Assembly: GCF_016807185.1 (NCBI RefSeq)
Contig: NZ_JAEVYN010000002.1
Location: 800,528-864,527 of the forward strand
DNA length: 64,000 nucleotides
Reading direction: 5' to 3'
DNA from: Leptolyngbya sp. Cla-17
GTDB taxonomy: Bacteria > Cyanobacteriota > Cyanobacteriia > Leptolyngbyales > Leptolyngbyaceae
A model generated the notes under the pieces. That model was given only the letters and a program-made list of their open reading frames with translations, was not told the origin of the DNA and did no database searches. Made by a program: the position numbers and the translations under genes. Below are positions 9,561-19,379 of the stretch, one piece after another. Position 1 is the stretch's first letter; each line of letters begins with the position of its first letter.

Positions 9561-9776
9561 TATTTCTAGGATTTTTTAGATTGAGCTACACAAATTACGA
9601 ACGCCATTTAGAACCTGCACTGCACAGGGTTGGCAAACGTAATATTCAGCTTAGCCACCCTTATCTCTTCTCGTCAGGGAACCTTGTTAAGGAATGTGCC
9701 AGACAAATGGGTACCGTACAATGGACTGACGGAAGTTTTGCATTGTTCGTTAGAGTCTGAAACCAGGAGTAGAGGC

Positions 9777-10862
9777 GTGTCAAAGTCTAAGTATCTATTG
9801 ATCGGTTCAACCGAAGCCTATAGCGGCAAATCAGCGACTGCTTTGGGCATTGCTCATCAGTTGAAAGAACGAGGTCTAGATATTGCCTATGGCAAGCCTC
9901 TTGGCACGTTTTATACTTCGTCGGGCGAACCCCTTGAGGAAGATGTTCAGTTTGTGGCACAAACCCTTGAGTTGCCCTCTAGCCATGTGTTACCTACCAT
10001 ATTACCTCTAACCGACTCCACGATTCAAAAGCGGATTCGAGGTGAGAATACAACCAATTACCCCAAGCTGCTGACCCAATATTTACAGATGCAGGGGGCT
10101 GATTTGATTGTGCTAGAAGGTCCTTCTAATTTGGAAGAAGGCAGCTTATTTGATGTGTCCTTGCAGCAAGTGGCTGAAATTGTGGATGCGGGGGTGCTGC
10201 TAGTAGCGCGGTTTAATTCGCTGCTGATTGTAGGGGCGTTGATATCTGCAAAGCGTCGATTAGGCGATCGCTTGCTAGGAGTATTCATCAACGATATTCC
10301 CCCCGACCGCATTGAAGAAGTGCAGGCAACCGTTAAGCCCTACTTAGAAAATCACAATATTCAGGTATTTGGATTAATGCCGCGAAATGATTTATTGCGG
10401 AGTGTAAGCGTTGGCGATTTGGTAGAACAATTGCAGGCAGAGGTGCTTTGTCGCAGCGATCGCTTAGATTTAATGGTAGAAAGTCTGGCGATCGGCGCAA
10501 TGAATGTCAACTCGGCGCTGCGCTATCTTCGCAAAGGGCGCAATATGGCAGTGATTACGGGGGGCGATCGCACGGATATTCAGCTTGCCGCCCTAGAAAC
10601 CTCAACTCAATGTTTGGTCTTAACCGGACAAATGCGTCCCCATGCGGATGTTCTCAGCCGCGCTGAAGATTTAGAAATTCCAATACTGTCTGTAGATTTA
10701 GATACGCTAGCCACTGTGGAAATCGTTGATCGGGCAATTGGACAAGTGCGGATTCACGACCCGATTAAAATCAAATGCCTTTACCAAATGATGTCTGAAT
10801 GCTTTGACTTCGATCGCCTAATGGCAGATCTAGAGTTAGGGTTGCCAACCCTGGTCGGCTGA
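9777..10862 (+). CDS. phosphotransacetylase-family P-loop/DRTGG protein
   Basis: A 361-residue cyanobacterial protein. Residues 1-210 are a BioD-like P-loop domain (YLLIGSTEAYSGKSATALGI, then LIVLEGPSNLEEG). The C-terminal part carries a DRTGG domain (AVITGGDRTDIQLAALE, TGQMRPHADVL). It corresponds to the N-terminal regulatory part of Pta without the catalytic acetyltransferase domain, so an enzymatic role in acetyl phosphate metabolism cannot be assumed. I chose the GTG at 9777 because AGGAG lies at 9765-9769 and homologues begin with SKSKYLLIGS. The frame stays open upstream to 9630, but that stretch has no family similarity. Confidence 0.78.
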   Translation: MSKSKYLLIGSTEAYSGKSATALGIAHQLKERGLDIAYGKPLGTFYTSSGEPLEEDVQFVAQTLELPSSHVLPTILPLTDSTIQKRIRGENTTNYPKLLTQYLQMQGADLIVLEGPSNLEEGSLFDVSLQQVAEIVDAGVLLVARFNSLLIVGALISAKRRLGDRLLGVFINDIPPDRIEEVQATVKPYLENHNIQVFGLMPRNDLLRSVSVGDLVEQLQAEVLCRSDRLDLMVESLAIGAMNVNSALRYLRKGRNMAVITGGDRTDIQLAALETSTQCLVLTGQMRPHADVLSRAEDLEIPILSVDLDTLATVEIVDRAIGQVRIHDPIKIKCLYQMMSECFDFDRLMADLELGLPTLVG

Positions 10863-10922
10863 GCGATCGCTTAAAGCGATTGCTCTCAACTAGCACAGTT
10901 GTCAGGTAAGCACCAACACACC

Positions 10923-10960
10923 AGCCGCGATCGCCTCCTATAATCGAAGCGATCGCGGCT
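10923..10960. repeat. inverted repeat built from two HIP1 octamers
   Basis: AGCCGCGATCGC (10923-10934) and GCGATCGCGGCT (10949-10960) are perfect 12-bp inverted arms with a 14-base loop. There is no T-run, so it is not a standard terminator. It lies between the DRTGG gene and the FAD oxidoreductase gene. It could act as an RNA hairpin or be a chance product of two HIP1 sites. Confidence 0.6.
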
Positions 10961-10988
10961 GTGTTACGGGAACCGTTTGACTGAAGCT

Positions 10989-13094
10989 ATGCTGAATTTC
11001 GCCGTCTCATGCCAATTTTGGCATCGTGCTTTGTTGCTCAATGCCCTTGCTACCCTCTTTGTAATTGGAACACCAGATTTAGTAAATGCTCAGCCGCGAT
11101 CGCTTCAGCAAACGTCAGAACCAACGGCTGATTGTGAACTGTTAATTGTAGGAGCTGGCTTTGCTGGCACTGCTGCTGCCCATGAAGGGCTATTGGCTGG
11201 ACGCACAGTTTGTCTAACCGACATTACGGATTGGGTGGGTGGGCAAGTTTCGTCTCAGGGCACTTCGGCGTTGGATGAAGCAAAACGGATGCGAGAACAG
11301 CGCTTTTTTCCACGCGGCTACAATGAATTTCGCGATCGCATTGTCAAAAAATACGGCAGTCTCAGTTCTGGCAACTGCTGGGTCAGCGTCTCCTGTTTTT
11401 TGCCCAGCGATGGACATCAAATTTTATGGACAATGCTGCAAGATGCCGCTAAAAAAGGCAAAGGTACACTCAAGTGGTTTCCAAACACCGTTATTAAAGA
11501 GTTGGAATATAGCCCCGATGGACGGCAGATCAGCAGCGCGATCGCCCTACAACATACCCCTGCCCCCAACACTCCGCCCCTCAACACCGAGCCGTTGTCT
11601 CAACTCCTCGAAGACATCTACCGCCCTGAAGACTCAGATCGCCTAAAGAAGCAGCAAATTCGCTTTACTCCACCTTCTATATCCCGCACTCTTGCGGCTG
11701 ACGGCTCCGCTAAGGTCACCGATCTCACTCCTGGCATCAGCCCACCTCCTGCACGCTGGTACATCATGGAAGCCACCGAAACGGGTGAAATCATTGCCCT
11801 TGCTGATGTGCCCTATCGCCTTGGGCTAGATCCGGTGTCTCACATCGACCCATCTTCTCCTGTCAAAAACAATGATGCCTATTGCACGCAGGGCTTCACC
11901 TATACCTTTGTGATGGAGCGGACAGCGACTCCGCAAACCCAGTCAGAGCCACCCTTCTACCCACAATATGCGCCTTACTTCAGCTACGAAAACTCGAACA
12001 ACGTTGGCATTGATGCGGTCTTTACCTATCGGCGCATTTGGAGTCCCGATTTTCAAAAGCGCCCCAAGGCAACCCGGTTTGGAGTAGCAGCAGTTTTGCC
12101 AGGGGATCTTTCTATGCAGAATTGGACTTGGGGTAACGATTATCGTCCGGGAACGGAGCAAGACAATTTAATTTACAGCCGCGAACAGTTGCAGCAGCGC
12201 GGAGAACTGAGTCCGGGTCGCTGGATGGGTGGATTAAGGACAGAAACCCTGCGGCGAGGCGAGGAAAATGCGATCGCCTATTACTATTGGCTCGTGGCAG
12301 GCACCACCGACTCGCAATTGGGGGATGGAGTGAAGCAATCCGCTCCAAATCATCGTTATGTCATGGGATTGGCATCGCCCATTGGCACCGCCCACGGACT
12401 GTCCAAATATCCTTATATCCGCGAAGCCCGTCGCATCATTGGTCGCCCTACTTTCACCTATCCAAATGGGTTTGCGATGCACGAAATTGATGTGTCGCAA
12501 ACGAACTATGGCGACGAGGCGCATTACAAGCAAACTCTCCCGCCAGAAATGTATCGCAAACTGCGTAAATCTTTGGCGGGTCTGGAATTTTTGAAACTGC
12601 CCGCTGATGTTGATCCTGATCAAATTCCTCGGCGCACACGATCAACGATTTATCCCGATTCCGTCGGTATCGCTCAGTATGCGATGGATTTTCACCCTTG
12701 CATGGCAGAGGCACCGCCCGAAAAGCTGGGCAATGAGGAGCGTCCCGGTGTTCGCCAAGCTCACGGACCGGCTTATCCGGGACAAATTGCCCTGCGCGCT
12801 ATGATTCCTCAAAAAATCGATAATTTAATTATTGGCGGAAAAAGTATTGCTAACAGCACGATCGCCGCTGCCGCTTATCGAGTGCATCCGTTTGAGTGGT
12901 CGGTGGGAGCTGCTGCTGCTGTCACAGCAGATTTTGCCTTAAGGGAAAGCATACTGCCCTACCAACTGGTTGATGATTTGCCTCGACGAGAGCCACTGCT
13001 GGAAAAACTGCGATCGCGGCTTGAGGCAAATAGTAATCCAACTGCTTTTCCAAATACCTCTATTTTTAATTTGAACTGGGAGGAATGGAAATGA
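10989..13094 (+). CDS. exported FAD-dependent oxidoreductase
   Basis: About 701 residues from the ATG at 10989; a TTG at 10977 is possible but less likely. An N-terminal signal peptide (ALLLNALATLFVIGTPDLVNA) is followed by the dinucleotide motif LLIVGAGFAGTAAAHEGLLA, which marks an FAD_oxidored-type Rossmann fold. Near the end NLIIGGKSIANSTIAAAAYR is the second FAD contact typical of the family. The substrate is unknown; relatives are annotated only as FAD-dependent oxidoreductases. Export of a flavoprotein suggests a periplasmic redox role, which is inference. No obvious operon partner; the next gene starts 230 bp later. Confidence 0.82.
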   Translation: MLNFAVSCQFWHRALLLNALATLFVIGTPDLVNAQPRSLQQTSEPTADCELLIVGAGFAGTAAAHEGLLAGRTVCLTDITDWVGGQVSSQGTSALDEAKRMREQRFFPRGYNEFRDRIVKKYGSLSSGNCWVSVSCFLPSDGHQILWTMLQDAAKKGKGTLKWFPNTVIKELEYSPDGRQISSAIALQHTPAPNTPPLNTEPLSQLLEDIYRPEDSDRLKKQQIRFTPPSISRTLAADGSAKVTDLTPGISPPPARWYIMEATETGEIIALADVPYRLGLDPVSHIDPSSPVKNNDAYCTQGFTYTFVMERTATPQTQSEPPFYPQYAPYFSYENSNNVGIDAVFTYRRIWSPDFQKRPKATRFGVAAVLPGDLSMQNWTWGNDYRPGTEQDNLIYSREQLQQRGELSPGRWMGGLRTETLRRGEENAIAYYYWLVAGTTDSQLGDGVKQSAPNHRYVMGLASPIGTAHGLSKYPYIREARRIIGRPTFTYPNGFAMHEIDVSQTNYGDEAHYKQTLPPEMYRKLRKSLAGLEFLKLPADVDPDQIPRRTRSTIYPDSVGIAQYAMDFHPCMAEAPPEKLGNEERPGVRQAHGPAYPGQIALRAMIPQKIDNLIIGGKSIANSTIAAAAYRVHPFEWSVGAAAAVTADFALRESILPYQLVDDLPRREPLLEKLRSRLEANSNPTAFPNTSIFNLNWEEWK

Positions 13095-13324
13095 TGGAGA
13101 TGGGCTGGAGATAGGTTGATGAAGAATTGATGAAGCCGTGAACGATATGCGATCGCACACACAAATTTTTGCGTCAGATCACACTGTCTTGTTGCATCCA
13201 AGGGAATACTAAAGGGTAGAAAACTGGAATAAGGATTTTATTCCTGTAGTTATCTCGGTGCATCAACAAGTCAACGGCGATCAAATTTTGTTATTTACGC
13301 AATCCAACCGAGAGATATAGCGGT

Positions 13325-14113
13325 ATGACCAGGAATATGACACAACACTGGGTAGTGTGTTCTAGTGCCGCGATCGCGCTAGCACTAGCCCCCTTTTCTG
13401 CTAGTGCGACCCCTGCCCCCCAGTCGCAACCAGCCTCAATTTTACAAAATCGGGGCACTTTCCAGCTTAGTCAAAGCTTCAAACCACCCAGTCGAGGCAC
13501 TCCGCCGCCATCGGCAGGGGGCGCAACTCGCGGCAATTCTTGCGTTCCTAATAATAAACAACCCATTTCCCTAGTTCCCAAAGATCGCTTAGGGCTGACC
13601 TACAGCGCCAAACCTACTTTTTATTGGCATATCCCTTCGTCCCCTGCGAAAGAGGCTAAATTTTTGATCCTGACAGGCGATGATGTAGACGTGGTATACG
13701 AAGCCAGCATTCCGCTGCCTGCAAAATCAGGAATTATTAGCTATACTCTGCCCAAAAACGCCCCGCCCCTGGAAATCGGCAAACGGTACCACTGGTTTTT
13801 GACATTAGACTGTAATCCCGCAGACCCGGGAGGCAACCCGATCACAGAAGGCTGGACAGAACGTGTTGCCCCAGATGTTGTTTTTTTGAGGCAGTTAGAA
13901 AAGGCTGACTTAAAAACGCGTGCATCTCTTTATGCTGGCAATGGGATCTGGCATGAGTCTGTTACCACTCTCGGTGCACTTCGACGCACCAATCCCCAAG
14001 ATGTAAGCGCGAGCGAAGGCTGGAACGAATTGCTGAAATCGGTGGGTTTGAGCGCGATCGCCACAGAACCTCTGTTGGATCTAACCGTCAGCCAAAACCC
14101 GATGAAAAAGTAA
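13325..14113 (+). CDS. DUF928 family exported protein
   Basis: A 262-residue protein with a signal peptide (AAIALALAPFSASATPAP) and a proline-rich linker. The DUF928 core runs from about residue 78 (LVPKDRLGLTYSAKPTFYWH) through GKRYHWFLTLDCNP and ends with a helical part (KADLKTRASLYAGNGIWHES, LLKSVGLS). DUF928 proteins are common in cyanobacteria, often beside CHASE2 or CHAT-type signalling genes, and have no settled function. Here a CHASE2 cyclase follows within 100 bp in the same direction, matching that association. The sequence predicts an extracytoplasmic beta-sandwich-like domain. Confidence 0.83.
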   Translation: MTRNMTQHWVVCSSAAIALALAPFSASATPAPQSQPASILQNRGTFQLSQSFKPPSRGTPPPSAGGATRGNSCVPNNKQPISLVPKDRLGLTYSAKPTFYWHIPSSPAKEAKFLILTGDDVDVVYEASIPLPAKSGIISYTLPKNAPPLEIGKRYHWFLTLDCNPADPGGNPITEGWTERVAPDVVFLRQLEKADLKTRASLYAGNGIWHESVTTLGALRRTNPQDVSASEGWNELLKSVGLSAIATEPLLDLTVSQNPMKK

Positions 14114-14212
14114 TCCGGATTGCTCTAGGAAAGCCAGAAAAGTGGCGAGTGTTAAATATTGAATGAGCAATCCTCAAGATTTAACACTAACAGCTCAAAA
14201 ATAGCCTTATGC

Positions 14213-16435
14213 ATGTTACCAGCGTTTAAACAAAATCTTTGGCGGTGGCGAGCGGTACTGATTGCAGTACCCACGGTTGCAGGTGTGATTATGCTGCTGC
14301 GGATTGCTGGATTCCTGCAAATGCTAGAACTAGCATCCTTGGATCAGTTATTTCTTCTGCGTCCACAGGAAGCGATTGACTCACGGATTCTAATTGTCAC
14401 CGTTGATGAAGCCGATATCCAAAAATTTCAGCAGTATCCTATATCGGATGCGGTATTAGCGCGACTATTGAACAATTTGAAGCGGCATACTCCCACGGCG
14501 ATCGGGCTCGATATTTACCGCAATCTGCCCCAGCCACCAGGACATCAAGAACTTCTCAAGATTTTTAGCACTACCCCCAACCTAATTGGACTGCAAAAAA
14601 TTGATCTTACCTCAGATAGTTCACCCGTTCCGCCGCCTCCCGCCTTACAGCAGCGCGGTCAGACAGGATTAAACGATCTGCCATTGGATGCTGATGGCAA
14701 GGTGCGCCGCGGGCTTTTATATGCCGACACTGAAGCAGGCGATTCTATCTTTAGCTTTGGCTACAAACTGGCCTATCAATATTTGGAGCGCAAGGGCGTG
14801 GCGAGTGACCTGACCCCCGATGGTCGCATCTATGCCGGATCGGCTATTTTCCAACCGTTTGAAGAAAATGATGGCGGCTATGTTCGGGCGGGGGCGGGGG
14901 GATATCAAGTGTTGATCAATTATCGCGGCGGCATTGATCGCTTTCAACGAGTCGGGGTTATGGATGTGCTAGAAAATCGCGTTGCACCTGAGTTGGTGCG
15001 CGATCGCATTGTGCTGATTGGCAACATTGCTGAAAGCCATAAAGACCTGTTTTATACTCCCTTTAGCGGTCGGCTGGGTACTCCTGAACGCACACCAGGA
15101 GTAGCGATCCATGCCAATTTAATTAGCCATATTTTGGATGCAGCATTGGATCAGCGTCGCCCAATTCAAACGTTGCCAGATTGGGCAGAATATTCGTGGA
15201 TTGTGGTGTGGACAGCGATCGGTGGAGTGCTTTGCTGGCAGCAACGCCTGAATAGCGGCAGTACACAACTCCTATTTTTCAAGCGCTTCCGGCTAGTGAT
15301 CGCTGGCGGAGTGCTACTACTCAGTGTTTATGGTGCCTTTTTGTTGGGCTGGTGGATACCCCTGGTACCTGCTTTGATGGGGCTAGTAGGGTCGGCGGTT
15401 TCTGTCACAGGTTACCTTGCTCACAGTGCCGGAGAAATGCGGAAAACCTTTGGGCGCTATCTCACCGATGAAGTCGTATCTAACTTGCTTGAAACTCCTT
15501 CTGGCTTGCAGTTGGGCGGTGAAAGGCGTAAGGTGACGGTGCTAATGTCTGACCTGCGGGGATTTTCTGCCGTCTCGGAATGGTTGCCGCCCGAAAAAGT
15601 AGTGATGCTGCTCAACCTGTACTTTGGTGCGATGGCAGAGGTGGTAGATAAGTATAAAGGTACTATTAATGAATTTATTGGAGATGGTATTTTTGTCATG
15701 TTTGGTGCGCCCGTGAGTCGTGCGGATGATGCTCAACGGGCGATCGCTTGTGCCGTGGCAATGCAGTGTGCAATGGCAACAGTGAATGAGCAAAACCAAC
15801 AGGTTGGACTACCCGCGATCGAAATGGGTATTGGCATCCACACCGGAGAGGTGGTTGTTGGCAACGTTGGCTCTCAAAAACGTGCCAAATATACCGTTAT
15901 TGGCAACCACGTAAACTTAGCCGCCCGGATTGAGTCTTACACCGTTGGTGGGCAAATTTTGATTTCTGAGGACACGCTTAAGGATGCCAACTGTGAGGTG
16001 CGGATTGATGGACAACTTCAAGTTGAACCAAAAGGTATTCGCGTTCCAATCACGCTGTATGAAGTAGGTGGCATCGGTGTCCCCTATGAACTTGAGCTTC
16101 CTCAAGCAACCGATGTTTTGTTATCCCTCAAGCAAGCCATATCTTTGGATTACACCGTTCTAGAAGGAAAACATGCTGTCGGCAATTTGTTTCAGGGCAG
16201 TTTGATCCGCTTATCTGATTCGAGTGCTGAACTGCAAACAGAACATCCATTAGATTTACTGAGTAATCTGAAACTTCATATACATACTGGACGCGATCGC
16301 GCTCCCGTGCCGGGTGATTTGTATGCCAAAGTGCTGAAAAAAGTTGCTGATCAAGAGGATCATTTTCTGATTCGCTTTACTTCTATCCCACCGGAAATTG
16401 CCGCAGTCTTGGCATCTCTACGCCAACCCGCATAA
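14213..16435 (+). CDS. CHASE2 class III nucleotide cyclase with C-terminal extension
   Basis: A 740-residue membrane receptor cyclase. After a TM segment, a CHASE2 sensor faces the periplasm (about 45-320: LDQLFLLRP, HTPTAIGLDIYRNLP, VLIGNIAESHKDLF, TPGVAIHANLISHIL). Two or three TM segments follow, then a class III cyclase domain (about 425-600). Metal-binding Asp residues are in MSDLRGFS and FIGDGIFVMFG; YTVIGNHVNLAARIES is the second catalytic strand. Glu487 (NEFIGD) occupies the position of the purine-selecting Lys of adenylyl cyclases, so cAMP versus cGMP is open. The last 130 residues (GNLFQGSLIRLSDSSAEL) are PilZ-like. Start choice is uncertain: TTG at 14159 would add 18 residues. Confidence 0.85.
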   Translation: MLPAFKQNLWRWRAVLIAVPTVAGVIMLLRIAGFLQMLELASLDQLFLLRPQEAIDSRILIVTVDEADIQKFQQYPISDAVLARLLNNLKRHTPTAIGLDIYRNLPQPPGHQELLKIFSTTPNLIGLQKIDLTSDSSPVPPPPALQQRGQTGLNDLPLDADGKVRRGLLYADTEAGDSIFSFGYKLAYQYLERKGVASDLTPDGRIYAGSAIFQPFEENDGGYVRAGAGGYQVLINYRGGIDRFQRVGVMDVLENRVAPELVRDRIVLIGNIAESHKDLFYTPFSGRLGTPERTPGVAIHANLISHILDAALDQRRPIQTLPDWAEYSWIVVWTAIGGVLCWQQRLNSGSTQLLFFKRFRLVIAGGVLLLSVYGAFLLGWWIPLVPALMGLVGSAVSVTGYLAHSAGEMRKTFGRYLTDEVVSNLLETPSGLQLGGERRKVTVLMSDLRGFSAVSEWLPPEKVVMLLNLYFGAMAEVVDKYKGTINEFIGDGIFVMFGAPVSRADDAQRAIACAVAMQCAMATVNEQNQQVGLPAIEMGIGIHTGEVVVGNVGSQKRAKYTVIGNHVNLAARIESYTVGGQILISEDTLKDANCEVRIDGQLQVEPKGIRVPITLYEVGGIGVPYELELPQATDVLLSLKQAISLDYTVLEGKHAVGNLFQGSLIRLSDSSAELQTEHPLDLLSNLKLHIHTGRDRAPVPGDLYAKVLKKVADQEDHFLIRFTSIPPEIAAVLASLRQPA

Positions 16436-16722
16436 CGCCTCGACTTATTTTTTGAAGTTGGTTCATTAGTATGGCGCAAACTGCTTTTGCAAAGCTTGCA
16501 TAATGTATTAAATTTTGGATTGCTTTAGCAGTTTTGGCCCACAGCAAGCACACAAAATCTGTTTTAGATATATCTAAAGGCATAGAGAATGTCATCTAGT
16601 AAACATAATTGTGAGTAAACTTATCACTCGAAGTTTCACTCTTTCAACAGAGGTTTAGAAACAGAGTTTCAATTAAATTAAAAAGATATTGATGTTGAGT
16701 TAATCAGAAAGGAGATACCTTC
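16436..16722. promoter_or_regulatory. 287-bp upstream region of the glycine-zipper gene, with 16-bp palindrome
   Basis: A perfect palindrome TTTAGATATATCTAAA lies at 16563-16578, about 145 bp before the start codon. It is a plausible operator for a dimeric regulator. AAAGGAGA near 16708-16715 is a strong ribosome binding site for the ATG at 16723. The rest is AT-rich with no further gene seen. Confidence 0.45.
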
Positions 16723-17271
16723 ATGAGTAACGATAATAAGAAATTTGATAATGACAATGATGCAAACTTAGACCCGATTACTGGTGAACCGGGTGCGCAT
16801 CCAGTCGGTACAGGTATTGGTGCCGCCAGTGCTGGCGCAGTTGGCACCGCAGTCGGCGGTGCCGTTGGTGGACCTATCGGAGCGGCTGTCGGTGCAGTAG
16901 TAGGTTCAGTGGTAGGCGGTTTGGCTGGTAAGAATGCTGCCGAAAACGTCAATCCAACCGTGGAAGATGAGTATTGGCGGAACAATCATGCTTCTCAGCC
17001 CTACTTTGATAAGCAGCACGATTACAATGCTTATCAGCCTGCATACCGGGCTGGATACGAAGGATATGGTCGGTATGGCACTACTGGCAGAACCTATGAA
17101 GATGCCGAGCCAGATCTCAGAAGCGAATATGAAAAGAGCAGAGGCGGTACTGGCTTAGATTGGGAAAAAGCAAAGTATGCGGCAAAGGATGCTTGGCATC
17201 GGGTTGAGAACGCGGCTCCAGATGGAAACCGCAATAATTCAACTACAGATGGCAACACCCGGAGACTGTAG
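16723..17271 (+). CDS. glycine-zipper stress-type protein
   Basis: A 182-residue protein. The N-terminus is polar (NKKFDNDND, DPITGEPGAHPVGT). Residues 29-72 are an uninterrupted Gly/Ala/Val glycine-zipper stretch (GAVGTAVGGAVGGPIGAAVG and onward), which can pack as a helical hairpin in or against a membrane. The C-terminal half is hydrophilic and aromatic, with DEYWRNNH, YNAYQPAYRAGYEGYGRYG, and W/E/K-rich helices. This layout resembles bacterial stress, desiccation or general-stress-regulon proteins of unknown mechanism. The strong SD and the neighbouring trehalose operon fit a role in drying or osmotic stress, but that is inference. Expression may depend on the palindrome at 16563. Confidence 0.7.
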   Translation: MSNDNKKFDNDNDANLDPITGEPGAHPVGTGIGAASAGAVGTAVGGAVGGPIGAAVGAVVGSVVGGLAGKNAAENVNPTVEDEYWRNNHASQPYFDKQHDYNAYQPAYRAGYEGYGRYGTTGRTYEDAEPDLRSEYEKSRGGTGLDWEKAKYAAKDAWHRVENAAPDGNRNNSTTDGNTRRL

Positions 17272-17345
17272 CACGAACAACTTCGTCACGCGGAGTGCGA
17301 TCGCGTTCATAGTAAGCTGACCAGACAATTTGGGTGTTTCAAGCG

Positions 17346-17377
17346 AAGGGGAAAACAATTACATTTGTTTCCCCTTT
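17346..17377 (+). terminator. hairpin after the glycine-zipper gene
   Basis: AAGGGGAAAACAA pairs with the downstream TTGTTTCCCCTT around a short loop. The following tract (TGGTTTG) is only partly U-rich, so termination may be weak. It separates this gene from the trehalose operon. Confidence 0.5.
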
Positions 17378-17508
17378 GGTTTGTAAATAGCTTGTAGGAG
17401 TGTTTATCTGCGTTTTCACAGATACGGAGAACAAGAATCATCCCTATGATAGGTTTCTGATTTCCTTTGCAAGCAGTATTTTGAGGGCGTAGACATTACT
17501 TAATATGT

Positions 17509-19353
17509 ATGCCTGAGGTTGGTGCTTTTTACCTGGGAAACAGCCGCTGTAAATTTGTGGTTTGGGCACCTTTGCTTAAACAGGTCTCAGTCAAAATTGT
17601 TGATTCTGAACCGCGAATTATATCCATGCAGCAGGATGGGCAGGGCTACTGGAGCGTTATCGCTGAGGCGGTGCAACCCGGAGCTTGCTATTTCTATCAA
17701 CTTAATGGAGAGATAAATCGTCCTGATCCAGCATCGCGATCGCAGCCCCAAGGAGTGCATGGACCCTCTCAAGTTGTTGAGCAAGCCTTTCACTGGTCGG
17801 ATAATGACTGGTCTGGATTTGCCCTAGAAGACATGATTCTCTACGAAGTTCATGTCGGCACGTTTACACCGCAAGGCACGTTTGAAGCGATTATTTCTCG
17901 GTTGCCTCGTCTGAAGGAATTAGGAATCACAGCCGTTGAAATCATGCCCGTTGCTCAGGTTCCAGGCGAAAAAGATGGCAAATCTGAAGAAAATTATCGT
18001 AACTGGGGGTACGATGGCGCGTATCCTTATGCCGTGCAGAACTCTTATGGTGGAGTGCAGGGTCTAAAGCAACTGGTGAATGCCTGTCACCAGCAGGGCA
18101 TTGCGGTAGTGCTAGATGTGGTTTACAACCATCTTGGTCCTGAAGGCAATTACCTAGGAGAGTTTGCGCCCTACTTTACGTCTAAGTTTCGCCCTGTTTG
18201 GGGTGAGGCAATTAATTTTGACGATGCCTATTGCGATGGGGTTCGCAATTATTTTTTGAGAAATGCGCTTTATTGGTTGGAAACCTTTCACATTGATGCC
18301 TTGAGACTGGATGCTATTCAGGGCATTTATGATCTCAGTGCAAAACATTTTTTGGAAGAGCTTGCCGAGAAAGTCGCTGACTCTCAACAGGGAGGTAGGA
18401 AGCGTTATCTGATGGCAGAAAGCGATCTAAACGATGTGCGAGTGCTTCGTCCTCAATCGATGGGTGGCTATGGGGTTGATACTCAATGGTGCGATGATTT
18501 TCATCATGCTTTACATACCCTAATCACGGGTGAGAAAAACGGCTACTACCAAGACTTTGGGCGGGTTGAAGATCTCGCAAAATCGTTACGAGAAGGCTTT
18601 ATTTACTCAGGACAATATTCCCTCGATCGCCATCGATGTCATGGCAACTCATCGATCGCCGAACCCGCTCAGCAATTCCTCGTATGTTCTCAAAATCATG
18701 ACCAAATTGGAAATCGAATTTTAGGCGAACGGTTAACTCAACTGACCAGCTTTGAAGGACTGAAATTAGCTGCCAGTGCGGTGTTATTGTCTCCCTACAT
18801 TCCATTGCTATTTATGGGCGAAGAATATGGGGAACCCGCACCGTTTTTGTACTTTATTAGTCATTCGGATCGCGAACTGGTGGCTGCAATTCAGCAATCA
18901 AAAGATAAAGAATTTAAGCAAGTAGGATACGAGGGCAAGTCGTTGGATTCGCACTCACCTGAGATATTTGAGCGGTGTAAGCTCAATTGGAAATTGCAGC
19001 ACGAAGGAAAACATCAAGTGCTTTGGCAGTTTTATCAACTGCTGATTCAGCTTCGGCGATCGCACCCAGCATTAAAGAAACTGGATAAACAAAGCTTAGA
19101 GGTGAAGGTAAATGAAGCGGATCGCCTGTTAGTCATGCGCCGCTGGAGTGATCAAGAGCAAGTGTTAGCAGTGATGAATTTTAGCGATCGCCCAGTCGAG
19201 CTGAATGGTGAAATACCCGATGGCAGTTGGCAGAAAATACTCGACACCGCAGACAGAAAGTGGCATGGATCGGGTGCAACTCTGCCTGAAAAATTACTTG
19301 CTGATCAACCGCTGATGGCTCCGGCGAAAAGCTTTACTCTTTATCAAACCTAA
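17509..19353 (+). CDS. treZ: malto-oligosyltrehalose trehalohydrolase
   Basis: A 614-residue GH13 enzyme that releases trehalose from the reducing-end maltooligosyl trehalose made by TreY. It opens with an early-set CBM48-like domain (CKFVVWAPLLKQVSVKIVD, then GEINRPDPASRSQPQGVHGP). The catalytic barrel follows with DVVYNHLGPEGN, the nucleophile segment IDALRLDAIQGIYD, acid/base YLMAESDLND and the transition-state motif SQNHDQIGNR. The C-terminal beta domain ends at LLADQPLMAPAKSFTLYQT. Length is normal. It is first of three genes (treZ-treY-treH) with gaps of 26 and 11 bp, an operon known from other cyanobacteria and linked to drought and salt response. Confidence 0.95.
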   Translation: MPEVGAFYLGNSRCKFVVWAPLLKQVSVKIVDSEPRIISMQQDGQGYWSVIAEAVQPGACYFYQLNGEINRPDPASRSQPQGVHGPSQVVEQAFHWSDNDWSGFALEDMILYEVHVGTFTPQGTFEAIISRLPRLKELGITAVEIMPVAQVPGEKDGKSEENYRNWGYDGAYPYAVQNSYGGVQGLKQLVNACHQQGIAVVLDVVYNHLGPEGNYLGEFAPYFTSKFRPVWGEAINFDDAYCDGVRNYFLRNALYWLETFHIDALRLDAIQGIYDLSAKHFLEELAEKVADSQQGGRKRYLMAESDLNDVRVLRPQSMGGYGVDTQWCDDFHHALHTLITGEKNGYYQDFGRVEDLAKSLREGFIYSGQYSLDRHRCHGNSSIAEPAQQFLVCSQNHDQIGNRILGERLTQLTSFEGLKLAASAVLLSPYIPLLFMGEEYGEPAPFLYFISHSDRELVAAIQQSKDKEFKQVGYEGKSLDSHSPEIFERCKLNWKLQHEGKHQVLWQFYQLLIQLRRSHPALKKLDKQSLEVKVNEADRLLVMRRWSDQEQVLAVMNFSDRPVELNGEIPDGSWQKILDTADRKWHGSGATLPEKLLADQPLMAPAKSFTLYQT

Positions 19354-19379
19354 ATTCATTCAGCTTAAATCTATATCTT

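Noticed and set aside
9630..9776. 49-codon upstream extension of the DRTGG protein
   Set aside because: AGGAG precedes the GTG at 9777 and homologous sequence starts there.
16704..16985. 93-codon minus-strand ORF rich in Pro, Thr and Ala
   Set aside because: Antisense of the glycine-zipper repeat; composition comes from Gly/Ala/Val codons.
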